A stretch of DNA of 64,000 bases, taken from Thermodesulfobacteriota bacterium (GTDB lineage: Bacteria; Desulfobacterota; Desulfobacteria; Desulfobacterales; Desulfosudaceae). Where the stretch lies: assembly GCA_040753795.1 (NCBI GenBank), contig JBFMDX010000014.1:1-64000 (forward strand), written 5' to 3'. The position numbers and the translations under genes are program-made. Position 1 is the stretch's first letter. Each line of letters opens with the position of its first letter. The notes beneath the pieces were generated by a model. It did no database searches, was not told the origin of the DNA, and saw nothing but the letters and a program-made list of their open reading frames with translations. This document shows positions 32,695-41,593 of this stretch, in pieces.

Positions 32695-33837
32695 CTAGTC
32701 GATGCCGGCGATATAGTCGATCAAATTCCCGTAAAACTCTTCCTCGTCAAACGCGTCCGGAATCATGTAAGGAATCACGCCCAGTCCGAGAACGTCCAGG
32801 TGGTCTTCATCGATAACGCTGCTGTAAGAAGTGGCCTGAATCTGGCTGGGCCGGTTGATGTCGCTCACATAACCGGTGGTGGTGTCCCGGGTGAAGTAGG
32901 TGCCCAGCAGCCAGTTATTGTTGTATTTCAAACGATAGCCCATCTGCTGGGAATTGATGCCCACCAGGCCGTCATCGTCGCCGTCATCGAAGTTGCCGTC
33001 ACCGGCCCCGGCGGCGCCGTCATTGTCGCAGTCCTCAAAGTTAGCGCACCAGCCGTCGCCGTCGATGTCCGTTGGCGCGACCAGGCCCAGGGCGCCGAGG
33101 ATGGGATTGATGTCATCCTGGTCGGCGGTGATAACCGAGGCGTAATGCTTGACGTAGGTGTTGTTGATGCCGTAGGCATTGTTGAAGGCTTTGGCGCCGG
33201 TGACTTCGCCGTCGGCCGGATCGTAATCATCATACACAAATGATTTCATGCTGGCTTCAAAATCGCTCACATCCAGCACCAGCAAGGGCCCGACAAAATA
33301 GTCGACGACAAAGTTTAAGAAGGCGTTGATGCCGTCCGGTCCCCGGTCCAGAACCCCTTTGCCCACCGGTGATCCGCGATGGGGCGAGGAAACCGACACC
33401 AGGACCTTGACCACCTGCCGGCCTTTACGGTTATAAAGCAGTTTGGCCGCCTTGCGAGCGTCCATGCCGCCCTGGGAATGGCCGATGATGTTCACGCTGG
33501 TGGCGCCCACGGTGGCCATGTAGCTTTCGATCTCGTCAGTCAGTTCCAGGCCGCGTTTTTCGGATGACTGAAAGGGATTGACCGAGGCCGCGAAAGCCTG
33601 CTGCCGCTTATCGATTTCGCTGTTGCAGGACGTCTCCAGAAAACCGTCGCAGGGATCGCCGACGAATACGCCGTAATCATTGCCGAAATAGTCAATGCCC
33701 ACCAGTTCGTCAAAGCCCAGCATGCCGTGGGCAAAGACTACCGGGTAGGTCGTTTTGGCCGCGGCCGCGAATCCGCCCGCCGGAATCGCCATCACGGCAC
33801 AACACATCAGAAAAATAACGAATGCTCTCTTTGCCAT
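32695..33837 (-). CDS. Secreted foldase-dependent triacylglycerol lipase (family I-like)
   Basis: The 380-residue alpha/beta hydrolase has a signal peptide (MAKRAFVIFLMCCAVMAIPAGGFAA). The oxyanion strand is VVFAHGMLGFDEL and the nucleophile is in GHSQGGMDAR. The likely catalytic Asp lies in DDDGLVGINSQQMG and the His in DEDHLDVLG, both aligning with Pseudomonas LipA. A calcium-rich insert (DIDGDGWCANFEDCDNDG, residues about 258-290) precedes the Asp. It hydrolyses long-chain esters outside the cytoplasm. Its foldase follows on the same strand. Divergent from the AraC-type sensor. Confidence 0.9.
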   Translation of the reverse strand: MAKRAFVIFLMCCAVMAIPAGGFAAAAKTTYPVVFAHGMLGFDELVGIDYFGNDYGVFVGDPCDGFLETSCNSEIDKRQQAFAASVNPFQSSEKRGLELTDEIESYMATVGATSVNIIGHSQGGMDARKAAKLLYNRKGRQVVKVLVSVSSPHRGSPVGKGVLDRGPDGINAFLNFVVDYFVGPLLVLDVSDFEASMKSFVYDDYDPADGEVTGAKAFNNAYGINNTYVKHYASVITADQDDINPILGALGLVAPTDIDGDGWCANFEDCDNDGAAGAGDGNFDDGDDDGLVGINSQQMGYRLKYNNNWLLGTYFTRDTTTGYVSDINRPSQIQATSYSSVIDEDHLDVLGLGVIPYMIPDAFDEEEFYGNLIDYIAGID

Positions 33838-34246
33838 ACCCCTACTCCTTTCCCCTTAAATTAATGGTTGGTGGTACTTGAAACAGGAAATTCCCGTTTC
33901 ATGACAGGGTATACGCCATGGGCTTATGGCCTGTCTGGCCATTTGGCGGGATGTCTGGGCATGACCGCCGTTTCATCAGGCAATATTTTATCCGGCACGC
34001 AGGGGAGCAGACATTGCGAGATAACAGTAAATTTTTAATAATGACAAAGAATTGTCTGCTGCTTGCGGGAAAGGAAGAAGTCCCTGCCGGTAGTTTGCGA
34101 TAGCCAATCCGGGAACTGACTGCTTCTGGCCATCTTTTTTTTGATTTTCTGTTTACAAAATCAGCGGGAAATGAGAAGAAAATGCTCAATCCAGTGATTG
34201 TTTTGAAAGTTTCCGATCGGCGGCAATTTCCGCCCAGGCAGGCTAT
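33838..34246. other. 409-bp divergent intergenic region
   Basis: Separates the lipase and the membrane AraC-type regulator, which are read outward. It must contain both promoters, but I see no strong -35/-10 pair. It is AT-rich toward the regulator side. Short frames here lack support. Confidence 0.4.
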
Positions 34247-35980
34247 ATGACTGAACGGATTCGATTTTTCAGCAACATTCAAAACAACTATCTTGTTTCC
34301 GCTTCTGTTTTTTTCTTTTTGTCACTGATTTCCATCTTCATGTTTTTCCCGTTGTTTAAAATCGGTTTACCGGAACGGATGATCCCTCTTGCCGGTGAAT
34401 GGAAGATTTCGTTAAATGATTCCAATGCGTTTTCTCTTCCAGGCTATGATGACGCCTCCTGGGACACCATTGCGCTGCCGGGTAAAATCGTTCCTTATTC
34501 CAAAGAGAAAAGCGGCCGGATCCGGGGTGTGTGCTGGCTTCGGAAAAAATTTTATCTGGATGAGGCCGGCGGTGAATACGGGGTTAGCCTCGGTCGCATC
34601 GCCAATGCCGACCAAACTTATCTGAATGGAGAAAAAATCGGTGAGACCGGCCAGTTCCCGCCCCATGAATTCTCCATGTGGAATCACCCCCGGACCTATC
34701 TGCTGCCCGATCGGCACCTGCGCCGGGGAGAGGAAAATACCATTGCCGTCAGGGTTTCCTACAACGTCATCGGCGAAGTCATCGGCAAACTGATGATCGC
34801 CGACGCCGATTACATCAAACGGTACGCGCCGTTTTCGCGGTTTATCTATGTCACCATCGGGTACGCCACCATCAGCATCGGCTTTGTCCTGACCCTGGCC
34901 TTTCTTTTCTCCCGGTTCCGGCGGTTGACCTTCAATGAAAATTATCTCTACTTTCTCCAGTTTTTTGCCGGCCTGCCCATTGTTCTGGATCTCTGCCTGA
35001 CCTGGGAAGTCTATCCGGATCATGTCACCCGCCTGAAAGTGCTGGGTCTGGCCTGGGTGGCCATCAACGTGTTCCATCCCGCCTTCCTGCACCGGTTTTA
35101 CCGGTTGGAAAGGAAGTGGCCGGAGAGAATTCTGTGGACGTATCTGGCGGTCTGCCTGCTGGGGGCGGTCTTTTTTACCGACGCCGACAACATCCGCTTC
35201 ATGGCCACGCTCCTGATCGCCGCCACCTGGTGCATTGGATTTTACAACATGTCCTGCCACTTCGAAGCCCTGGCCAGAAGGCGGGATCATGCCGGCGTCT
35301 TCAGCTTGTTCGGCCTGGTCGCCATCCTGGCCGCCATGAACGACGGCTGGGCCTATTTCAACAAGTACGTTGATTCTGATGCCATGCTGTTCGGCTGGAG
35401 CCCCACGACCATGACCATTCAGATCGGCGCCATCTTTCTGTACATGGGGACGTTTATTGTGCTCGAGTCCAAGTACAATGACATGGTCGATGAGATCGAC
35501 GACCTGAACGTAAACCTGGAAAACTTTATCATTGAAAATTCATTGCTGACCCGCACCCTGGAACAGAGCCGTGCACTGGATCAGAACCGGCCGCCCAAAG
35601 CCCAGGCCCGGATTTCCACGAAGGCCGAAGAAAAGATGCTGGCGGCCGTTGAGATCATCAGGGAGAACTACCAGACGGAGCTGTCCCGGTCCGAACTGGC
35701 CAGAAGCGTGGGCCTGAACCCCGACAGCCTGGGCAAGCAGTTCAAACAGTACACGGGCAGGAAGCTGGGCGATTATATTTATGAACTGAGGATAAGGGAG
35801 GCGGCCCGCCGGCTCCGGGATACCGACGACAAGGTGATTCACATCGCCTTTGACGTGGGGTTCGAGAGCCTGCGGACGTTCAACCGGATATTCCCCAAAT
35901 TCATGAAGGTCACGCCGGCGCAGTACCGCCAGGAACACCGCAGAGGAGACTTGCCGGCGGCGGTAAAAGACGGCACATAA
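34247..35980 (+). CDS. Membrane sensor fused to an AraC-family DNA-binding domain
   Basis: The 577-residue protein has a first membrane helix (residues 15-37). An extracytoplasmic beta-sandwich follows (residues 45-190; GEWKISLNDSN, WLRKKFYL, TYLNGEKIGETG), like the sugar-binding domain of family 2 glycosidases and 7TMR-DISM receptors. Then come about seven membrane helices (residues 200-395), a short coiled coil (MVDEIDDLNVNLENFIIEN) and a C-terminal AraC double helix-turn-helix (ELARSVGLNPDSLGKQFKQYTG, HIAFDVGFESLRTFNRIFPKFM). It would bind DNA while anchored in the membrane. The ligand is unknown. Divergence from the lipase suggests it controls that operon. Confidence 0.88.
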   Translation: MTERIRFFSNIQNNYLVSASVFFFLSLISIFMFFPLFKIGLPERMIPLAGEWKISLNDSNAFSLPGYDDASWDTIALPGKIVPYSKEKSGRIRGVCWLRKKFYLDEAGGEYGVSLGRIANADQTYLNGEKIGETGQFPPHEFSMWNHPRTYLLPDRHLRRGEENTIAVRVSYNVIGEVIGKLMIADADYIKRYAPFSRFIYVTIGYATISIGFVLTLAFLFSRFRRLTFNENYLYFLQFFAGLPIVLDLCLTWEVYPDHVTRLKVLGLAWVAINVFHPAFLHRFYRLERKWPERILWTYLAVCLLGAVFFTDADNIRFMATLLIAATWCIGFYNMSCHFEALARRRDHAGVFSLFGLVAILAAMNDGWAYFNKYVDSDAMLFGWSPTTMTIQIGAIFLYMGTFIVLESKYNDMVDEIDDLNVNLENFIIENSLLTRTLEQSRALDQNRPPKAQARISTKAEEKMLAAVEIIRENYQTELSRSELARSVGLNPDSLGKQFKQYTGRKLGDYIYELRIREAARRLRDTDDKVIHIAFDVGFESLRTFNRIFPKFMKVTPAQYRQEHRRGDLPAAVKDGT

Positions 35981-35982
35981 AA

Positions 35983-36033
35983 AGCCCTGTCCCCGCCTGT
36001 CCACGACTGTCATCGGCCGGCAAGGGCAGGGCT
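35983..36033. terminator. Hairpin between convergent genes
   Basis: AGCCCTG-CCC (35983-35993) pairs with GGG-CAGGGCT (36024-36033) across a 30-nt loop that can itself fold. It follows the sensor stop by 2 bp and precedes the convergent zinc-ribbon gene end. The T-run is weak, so efficiency is uncertain. Confidence 0.5.
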
Positions 36034-36062
36034 CTTCCCACATTCCGGAAAATGGGCCGGGG

Positions 36063-36248
36063 TCAGTTGCCGGCGTCCAGGGTGCACTGGGTAAAGTCGA
36101 TTTCCTTGCCGCATTTATCGCACTTGTGTGGCCGGTTGAATTCATCGGAGAAAATCTCGTTGCCGGCGCCGCATTTAGGACATTTACAGACAAACGACTT
36201 CAGATTCTTGAACTGTTCAAAGCCCGGGCAGTGTTTGGGGGTACTCAT
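36063..36248 (-). CDS. Small zinc-ribbon protein
   Basis: A 61-residue protein with CKCPKCG (residues about 21-27) and HKCDKCGKEID (about 42-52), two CxxC pairs that would bind one zinc or iron. GGAGGAG stands 3 bases before the ATG at 36248, which rules out the longer upstream frame. Probably cytoplasmic. Function unknown; rubredoxin-like or regulator-like roles are possible. Confidence 0.8.
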   Translation of the reverse strand: MSTPKHCPGFEQFKNLKSFVCKCPKCGAGNEIFSDEFNRPHKCDKCGKEIDFTQCTLDAGN

Positions 36249-36382
36249 AGCTCCTCCTTTTTGCTGATGATCGAAAGCCACCTGAAGATTACGAATCCGT
36301 TTCTTTAATATATAATCAGCCGGACTTTTGCTGTCAACACCGTTCATCCGGCGGAGGCACAGCCGCAATTCGCGACCATGGT

Positions 36383-37444
36383 CTACATCCATCTTTTCCT
36401 TTTAAAATAGATCAGCAACCCTCCGGCCACGGTGATCATTATTCCCCAGACCGCGGCATATCCCCACCGCCAGCGCAACTCGGGCATGTAGTCGAAGTTC
36501 ATACCGTATACCCCGGCGATGAATGTCAGCGGGATGAAGATGGTGGCGATGATGGTCAGCACCTTCATGATTTCATTCATCTTGTGGCTGATCGCGGAGA
36601 GGTAAAGCTCCTGCAGTCCGCTCAGGATATCCCGGAAGGCTTCAGTGGTTTCGATGACCTGGGTCAGGTGATCGTAGACATCCGCCAGATAGATCTGGGT
36701 AGCGGACTGGATGTTCGGCAGGTCGCCCCGTTTCATCTGGCCCAGGATCTCCCGCAGAGGCCAGATATGGCGATGGAAGAAAATCATTTCCCGCTTGGCG
36801 GTGTGAATGGCCTGCAGGGTATCCGGCCGGGGTCTTTCGATGGTTTCCTCTTCCAGGGATTCTATGGTTTCATTGTAATAATCAAGGACGATAAAATAAT
36901 GATCCACGATGGTGTCCAGCAGGGCGTAGGCAAGGTAGTCCGCGCCGCCGCTGCGGATCTTGCCCTTGCCGCTGCGGAGGCGTTCCTTGATGATGGTAAG
37001 GGAATCCCGGATGTTTTCGGAGAAGGAGAGGACATAGTTCCGGCCGAGGATGATGCTGGCCTGCTCGGTTTCCACGGTATTGTCTTCATTGAGATAGAAC
37101 ATTTTCAGGGTAATGAAGACGTATCCTTCAAAATCATCCACCTTGGGCCGCTGGCTGGTGTTCATGATATCTTCCAGCACCAGCGGGTGAATGCCGAACG
37201 TTCTGCCGACGGCTTCCATCAACGACACGTCATGAAGACCGTCGATGTTGAGCCAGGTGACGGTCTGGTCGTTTTTCAGGTCCGGTGAGAGCTCTGAAAC
37301 GTCCTTAATCGTTTTCTCCGACAGGTCGACCTGATTGTATTCAATGAGGGTGATGCGGACTTCATCGGTCCGCTTTTCGCCGATATGGACCAGGGTCCCC
37401 GGCGATATGCCGGCTTTTTTGGATGTTCGCGAAATAAAGCGCAT
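36383..37444 (-). CDS. corA: CorA-family magnesium/cobalt transporter
   Basis: The 353-residue protein forms a pentameric Mg2+/Co2+ channel in the inner membrane. The large N-terminal domain ends with two C-terminal helices. The first carries the selectivity motif YGMNF (residues about 315-319), and the second ends with the basic tail KRKRWM. The long stalk-helix region (FRDILSGLQELYLSAISHKMNEIMKVLTIIATIF broken into segments) is conserved. It lies 25 bp after the MscS gene on the same strand, so the two are likely co-transcribed. Confidence 0.95.
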   Translation of the reverse strand: MRFISRTSKKAGISPGTLVHIGEKRTDEVRITLIEYNQVDLSEKTIKDVSELSPDLKNDQTVTWLNIDGLHDVSLMEAVGRTFGIHPLVLEDIMNTSQRPKVDDFEGYVFITLKMFYLNEDNTVETEQASIILGRNYVLSFSENIRDSLTIIKERLRSGKGKIRSGGADYLAYALLDTIVDHYFIVLDYYNETIESLEEETIERPRPDTLQAIHTAKREMIFFHRHIWPLREILGQMKRGDLPNIQSATQIYLADVYDHLTQVIETTEAFRDILSGLQELYLSAISHKMNEIMKVLTIIATIFIPLTFIAGVYGMNFDYMPELRWRWGYAAVWGIMITVAGGLLIYFKRKRWM

Positions 37445-37469
37445 GGCGTTTTTCCGTCCTTATCTCCGC

Positions 37470-39998
37470 TTACTCCGTCACCGCCGGCGGATTCTGGTTG
37501 ATAATATGGATATCCCGTTGAGGGAAGGGAATGCTGATGTCCCTTTCCCGGAACAGCCGGTCGATGGCGAATCGCACGTCGGTTTCCACGGACAGATAAT
37601 ACGTCACATGGGTCCAGATGCGCAGGTGGAAGATCAGGGCGCTGTCCCCGAAGTCCCGGAAGATCACGTCGGGCCGGGGCTGTCTGAAGACACGGGGAAC
37701 ACTGGCGGCGGCTTCCAGCAGGGTCTGCCGGACCAGTTCGATGTCCGATCCATAGGCGACGCCGACGACGATGCTCCGGCGGAGCCGGTTATCGTTGAAG
37801 CTCCAGTTGATCACCTGGTTGCTGATCAGGTCGGAGTTGGGAATGATGACGGAAGCGTTATCATAGGTCTGCACGATGGTGGAACGGATGTTGATTTTTT
37901 TGACCGTGGCCCACATGTCATTGACCTGAATATCGTCACCTACCTGGATGGGACGTTCCAGCAGGAGGATGATGCCGCTGATGAAATTGTTGACGATATT
38001 CTGCAGCCCGAACCCCACCCCGATGCCCAGGGCACCGAAGGCTACCGCCAGGCTGGTGGTGTTGAGGCCGAGAAAGCTCAGGGAGACCAGCACGCCCAGC
38101 ACCCACAACAGATAGACGCTGATGGTGGTCAGGGACTCCTGCAGGCCTATCACCATACCGCTGCGGGCCAGCAGCTTCTGCTGAAAGAAATGCCGCCAGC
38201 TCTGGGCGATGATATGGGTGATCAGCAGCGCGGCCAGTGCGTATATGAATCCCAGAATGCTGAATTCAATGCTTCCGATATGGTAAGTTTTGCGGATGGT
38301 TGCGATCAGGGTGATCAGAAAGGTCCGTTTTCCCCCCCAGGAGAGGATGACGGCCATCAGAAAGATAACCAGCACCACCGGCTGCCCGAGTTTTAAGAAA
38401 AGCCAGGTGACCGGCGCGCCCGAGGACTGGTATCCGTCCTTGATTTTATCCGGATCCGCCTGAAAAATACCGGATAATTCCTGGAGCGCGTTGTAACACA
38501 GTCCTGCCCACATGCCGATCACCAGGGTCTGCCCCCAGGAAGCGTACCAGAACAACGATATGCCGCCGTAACCGGCGATTTCAAAGGCCAGGCCGCCGAA
38601 ACTGATGCTGTATGTCAGAATCCTAACCGCTTCCTTCTTGATGAATCCTTTCCGCGCAAACATCGCCGGTGGTTGCAGGCGCCGGTCTGTTTTCCAGAAC
38701 TCCAGGCACCAGGCGATGAACAGGATTTCAAAGCCCAGCCGGGCCCAGGTCAGCAGGATATTGCCGGGCTGGGCCCCATGGCTGATGAAAATGTAGGCCG
38801 CCATATAGAAAAGGATCAGGGAGGACAGGACGCGCAATCGTTTGAGGAAAGCCGGTTGAATGTTAATCAGCCCTGACTGGCCGGCTCCGGACAAAATGTC
38901 CATTCCCCATTTGATGTACAGGAAAAGCTGGCACAGAGAGAGCAGGATCACCATATGGGCGGGAACGTAAGTCTTCCCGCTATGCGTATATGCAAACAGA
39001 AATACGGTGATGACCAGAAGAAAAATTGAACGGTTCAGGGCCCGCCAGGCCAGCCGGAAAGCCGGACAGTTTTGGAGCTCAGATTTTTCCCATATTTTCA
39101 GATGAACGCTGCGCATCCGGAAGGCGATCATCAGGGTCAGGAGAAACAGCAGCATGGGTACGGCCAGAAACGAGCTGGCGGATTTCCACATCAGGCCGAA
39201 TTCTTCCCCGATAAACGCGGCGGATACCAGATGCTTGAGTTGCTGGAACAGGCTGTCCGCTTCTTTGACCAGGGTGTCGCGGCTACCGGCGGCAAACAGG
39301 GTCACCCGTCGGATCAAGAGGGAACTGGTTCTGCTCTCGCTGAGACGGGCAGTTAGTTTGGGTGAGAGGGCTTGAAGCGTACTCTGAAAATCGTTTAGCT
39401 TGTCGATGTAAGACTGATAGAAGTCAGCGAGCTTATCGAGAAGCTGCTGTTTCTTCTTGATCGTGTCGACCAGGGTTTCCAGATTCTGGATAAACTCCGC
39501 GTCCTGAGGGGCCTTTTTGCGTGATTTCCGGATTTCCTTCAGATAGGCGTTATTGATGGCCAGCTGTTCATTCAGTCCGGTCCGTAACGGCCGGATGGCA
39601 TTGAATTGCTTATTAAAGGCGTCCAGTCGTCCCTGGATCCGGATCAGTGCCGCCTTGATATGCGCATCGGCCTGTTCCAGGGCGCCGGGATCCGGCATGG
39701 GCTGGGCCAGCATATTGGTATGGGTCGTGTGCAGGGTCCGGTAATCTTCCAGCTCGACCAACAGGCCAGGCTCAAGTTCACGAAGTTTTTCTCTCTCCTG
39801 TTCCAGGCCCGCCAGAAGATCTTTTTCAAGTCGCAGGGATTCCTCAATCGATTGTTTTAAAAACGCTGACTGATCATCGATTTCCTGCTCCGTCTCCGTG
39901 GCGCCGGACCATCCGGCACACAGCAGGACGGTAATCGCCAGTATCCAGGCCGTAATCGTTGTTTTTCCCGGTTTGAAGCGGGTCGTAAAGCCAGTCAT
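37470..39998 (-). CDS. Large MscS-family mechanosensitive channel
   Basis: The 842-residue protein relieves osmotic pressure. It has an N-terminal signal/anchor (residues 15-33), a long helical, probably coiled-coil periplasmic region (about 35-245), several extra membrane helices (about 275-600), then the MscS core. In the core, the pore helix and beta domain show AFGALGIGVGFGLQ-NIVNNFISG and ERPIQVGDDIQV. The C-terminal alpha/beta domain follows. The architecture resembles MscK/YbdG-type large channels, but it is shorter than MscK. AGGAG stands 8 bases before the ATG. Confidence 0.92.
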   Translation of the reverse strand: MTGFTTRFKPGKTTITAWILAITVLLCAGWSGATETEQEIDDQSAFLKQSIEESLRLEKDLLAGLEQEREKLRELEPGLLVELEDYRTLHTTHTNMLAQPMPDPGALEQADAHIKAALIRIQGRLDAFNKQFNAIRPLRTGLNEQLAINNAYLKEIRKSRKKAPQDAEFIQNLETLVDTIKKKQQLLDKLADFYQSYIDKLNDFQSTLQALSPKLTARLSESRTSSLLIRRVTLFAAGSRDTLVKEADSLFQQLKHLVSAAFIGEEFGLMWKSASSFLAVPMLLFLLTLMIAFRMRSVHLKIWEKSELQNCPAFRLAWRALNRSIFLLVITVFLFAYTHSGKTYVPAHMVILLSLCQLFLYIKWGMDILSGAGQSGLINIQPAFLKRLRVLSSLILFYMAAYIFISHGAQPGNILLTWARLGFEILFIAWCLEFWKTDRRLQPPAMFARKGFIKKEAVRILTYSISFGGLAFEIAGYGGISLFWYASWGQTLVIGMWAGLCYNALQELSGIFQADPDKIKDGYQSSGAPVTWLFLKLGQPVVLVIFLMAVILSWGGKRTFLITLIATIRKTYHIGSIEFSILGFIYALAALLITHIIAQSWRHFFQQKLLARSGMVIGLQESLTTISVYLLWVLGVLVSLSFLGLNTTSLAVAFGALGIGVGFGLQNIVNNFISGIILLLERPIQVGDDIQVNDMWATVKKINIRSTIVQTYDNASVIIPNSDLISNQVINWSFNDNRLRRSIVVGVAYGSDIELVRQTLLEAAASVPRVFRQPRPDVIFRDFGDSALIFHLRIWTHVTYYLSVETDVRFAIDRLFRERDISIPFPQRDIHIINQNPPAVTE

Positions 39999-40461
39999 GT
40001 CCGCTGCTCCTGATCCTTGTCCCCTTGCATAATTATTCTGTAATTTGTAACAGAAACTTTTAAGTTCAACAAGTCCCGGCTGTCAGCGTGCGGTTTTAAC
40101 TGACACCAGAAAAATCATTTTGTAAAAAATTTCAACATGAAGTGCGGCTGTGGGGATGTCCGGCATGGCTTATTTTAAAATTTCCGACACTGATTACCGG
40201 CACCCGAAAGACCGGGCATATTATGGTGTACCGTAACGGTTTCTAATCTCATCGAATTGAGTATTGTGCGCGAGTTCTCTCTGGCATATGGGTTTTCCCG
40301 GAAATGGTGGCATTACATTTGCTACGACAAAAAATATTTGATAAAATAATTTTACATAAAGGGGAGAGATTCTGGGGAAAAGCGGCTAATTCCCGTGGTT
40401 TCCCAGGACGACAACCAGAGATTAAAAGTTTTCCACATTCAATATAAATTGAGGACAGGCC
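39999..40461. other. 463-bp divergent intergenic region
   Basis: Separates the MscS operon from the FrhB-like gene. Apart from one candidate promoter (40319-40347) I see no gene, repeat or structured element. Open frames on the minus strand here are not supported by start sites or recognisable sequence. Confidence 0.5.
40319..40347 (+). promoter_or_regulatory. Candidate promoter of the FrhB-like gene
   Basis: TTGCTA (40319-40324) and TAAAAT (40342-40347) with a 17-base spacer in an AT-rich patch, 115 bp before the start codon. Assigned on match to the sigma-70 consensus only. Confidence 0.35.
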
Positions 40462-41550
40462 ATGAAAACATTTGCCGATCTGGTCGAGGAAGTTCAGAAA
40501 CCGGGACTCTGTCATCGTTGTGGCGCCTGCGTTGCTTTCTGCACCTCCGTTCATTATGGCGCTTTGGAACAGGATGAAGAAGGACGCCCCCGGCTCAAGA
40601 CTCTGGAAAATTGCATGGAGGGAGGACTGTGTTACTCCATATGCCCGGTGACCCGGGAGCTGGATGAAGACATAAAAAAACTGGTGGGGTGGGAACTGCC
40701 TATTGGTCGGGTTCTCGACTCCTCCGTGGCCCAGGCGATCAATCCGGATATTCAGGCCCGGGCTACCGACGGCGGGGCAGTAACGGCGCTTCTGCTTCAT
40801 TTACTTGAAAAAGGCCATATTGACGGCGCTATTGTCACCAAGCCGTCAGGGTTATTCCAGAGGGAACCGTGGTTTGCTACCAGCCGCGAGGAAATCATCG
40901 CGTCGGCCGGATTTCACTTTGACGCGTCGCACGGTTTGAAGCTGTTTTCCGAACTTTATTCCACCTATTCGCCCAATGTCTTTAAAGTCGGTTTCATGGG
41001 CGCCAAACGGATGGACCGGGTCGCCTTTGTGGGGTCTCCCTGCCAGGTCAACGCCATTCGCCGGCTTCAGTCTCTGGGCATCGAGCCCGCCGGATCGTTT
41101 ACCATTCTGCTCGGTCTGTTCTGCACGGGAAATTTTATCTTCGGCCCCGAGCAGCAGCGCCGGCTGGAAGAGATCGGCCGCTTCAGATGGTCGGAAGTCA
41201 GCAAGATCAATGTCAAGGAAGACCTCATGATTCACCTGCGCAACAAGGAAGTCCGGCACATCCCCCTGGCCGATATCGACTTCATGAAGCGCTATGCCTG
41301 TCGATACTGCAACGATTACGCGGCCGAGTTCGCCGATATTTCTTTCGGTGGACTGGGGGCGCCGGATGGCTGGACGACGGTGATCACCCGGTCACCCCTG
41401 GGGCGGGACCTGGTGTCCGAGGCCCTGGGACGATCCATTGAAATTTACAGCCACAAGCGCAATCCGCTTCTGGCCACGGATGTTCTGGCCAAGGCCGTCA
41501 AATGGTCGGAAATGAAAAAGCAGTCGGCTCAAACAATGGGTCGACCCTGA
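40462..41550 (+). CDS. Coenzyme F420 hydrogenase/dehydrogenase beta-subunit family protein (FrhB-like)
   Basis: The 362-residue protein carries an N-terminal Fe-S motif CHRCGACVAFC (residues about 17-27) plus CMEGGLCYSICP. The FrhB core (DGGAVTALLLHLLE, GSPCQVNAIRRLQ, LGLFCTGNF) follows, then a late cysteine pair YACRYCNDYAAEFADISFGG. Relatives are flavin/Fe-S electron-transfer subunits that reduce F420, ferredoxin-linked acceptors or quinones. No partner hydrogenase or dehydrogenase is adjacent. It ends convergently against a DUF362 gene, and their stop codons lie in one shared hairpin. Confidence 0.88.
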   Translation: MKTFADLVEEVQKPGLCHRCGACVAFCTSVHYGALEQDEEGRPRLKTLENCMEGGLCYSICPVTRELDEDIKKLVGWELPIGRVLDSSVAQAINPDIQARATDGGAVTALLLHLLEKGHIDGAIVTKPSGLFQREPWFATSREEIIASAGFHFDASHGLKLFSELYSTYSPNVFKVGFMGAKRMDRVAFVGSPCQVNAIRRLQSLGIEPAGSFTILLGLFCTGNFIFGPEQQRRLEEIGRFRWSEVSKINVKEDLMIHLRNKEVRHIPLADIDFMKRYACRYCNDYAAEFADISFGGLGAPDGWTTVITRSPLGRDLVSEALGRSIEIYSHKRNPLLATDVLAKAVKWSEMKKQSAQTMGRP

Positions 41551-41593
41551 CGAATCCGTTTTTGGCTATGTCACCTGGAAAAAGGATTCGTCA
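41548..41593. terminator. Hairpin spanning both convergent stop codons
   Basis: TGACGAATCC (41548-41557) pairs perfectly with GGATTCGTCA (41584-41593), and TTTTT/AAAAA just inside can extend it. The TGA of the FrhB-like gene is in the left arm, and the DUF362 stop is in the loop. It lacks a T-run outside the stem, so it may stabilise transcript ends rather than terminate. Confidence 0.5.

Noticed and set aside
40249-40800. Minus-strand frame overlapping the start of the FrhB-like gene
   Set aside because: It runs antisense into a conserved Fe-S motif region and has no recognisable sequence.
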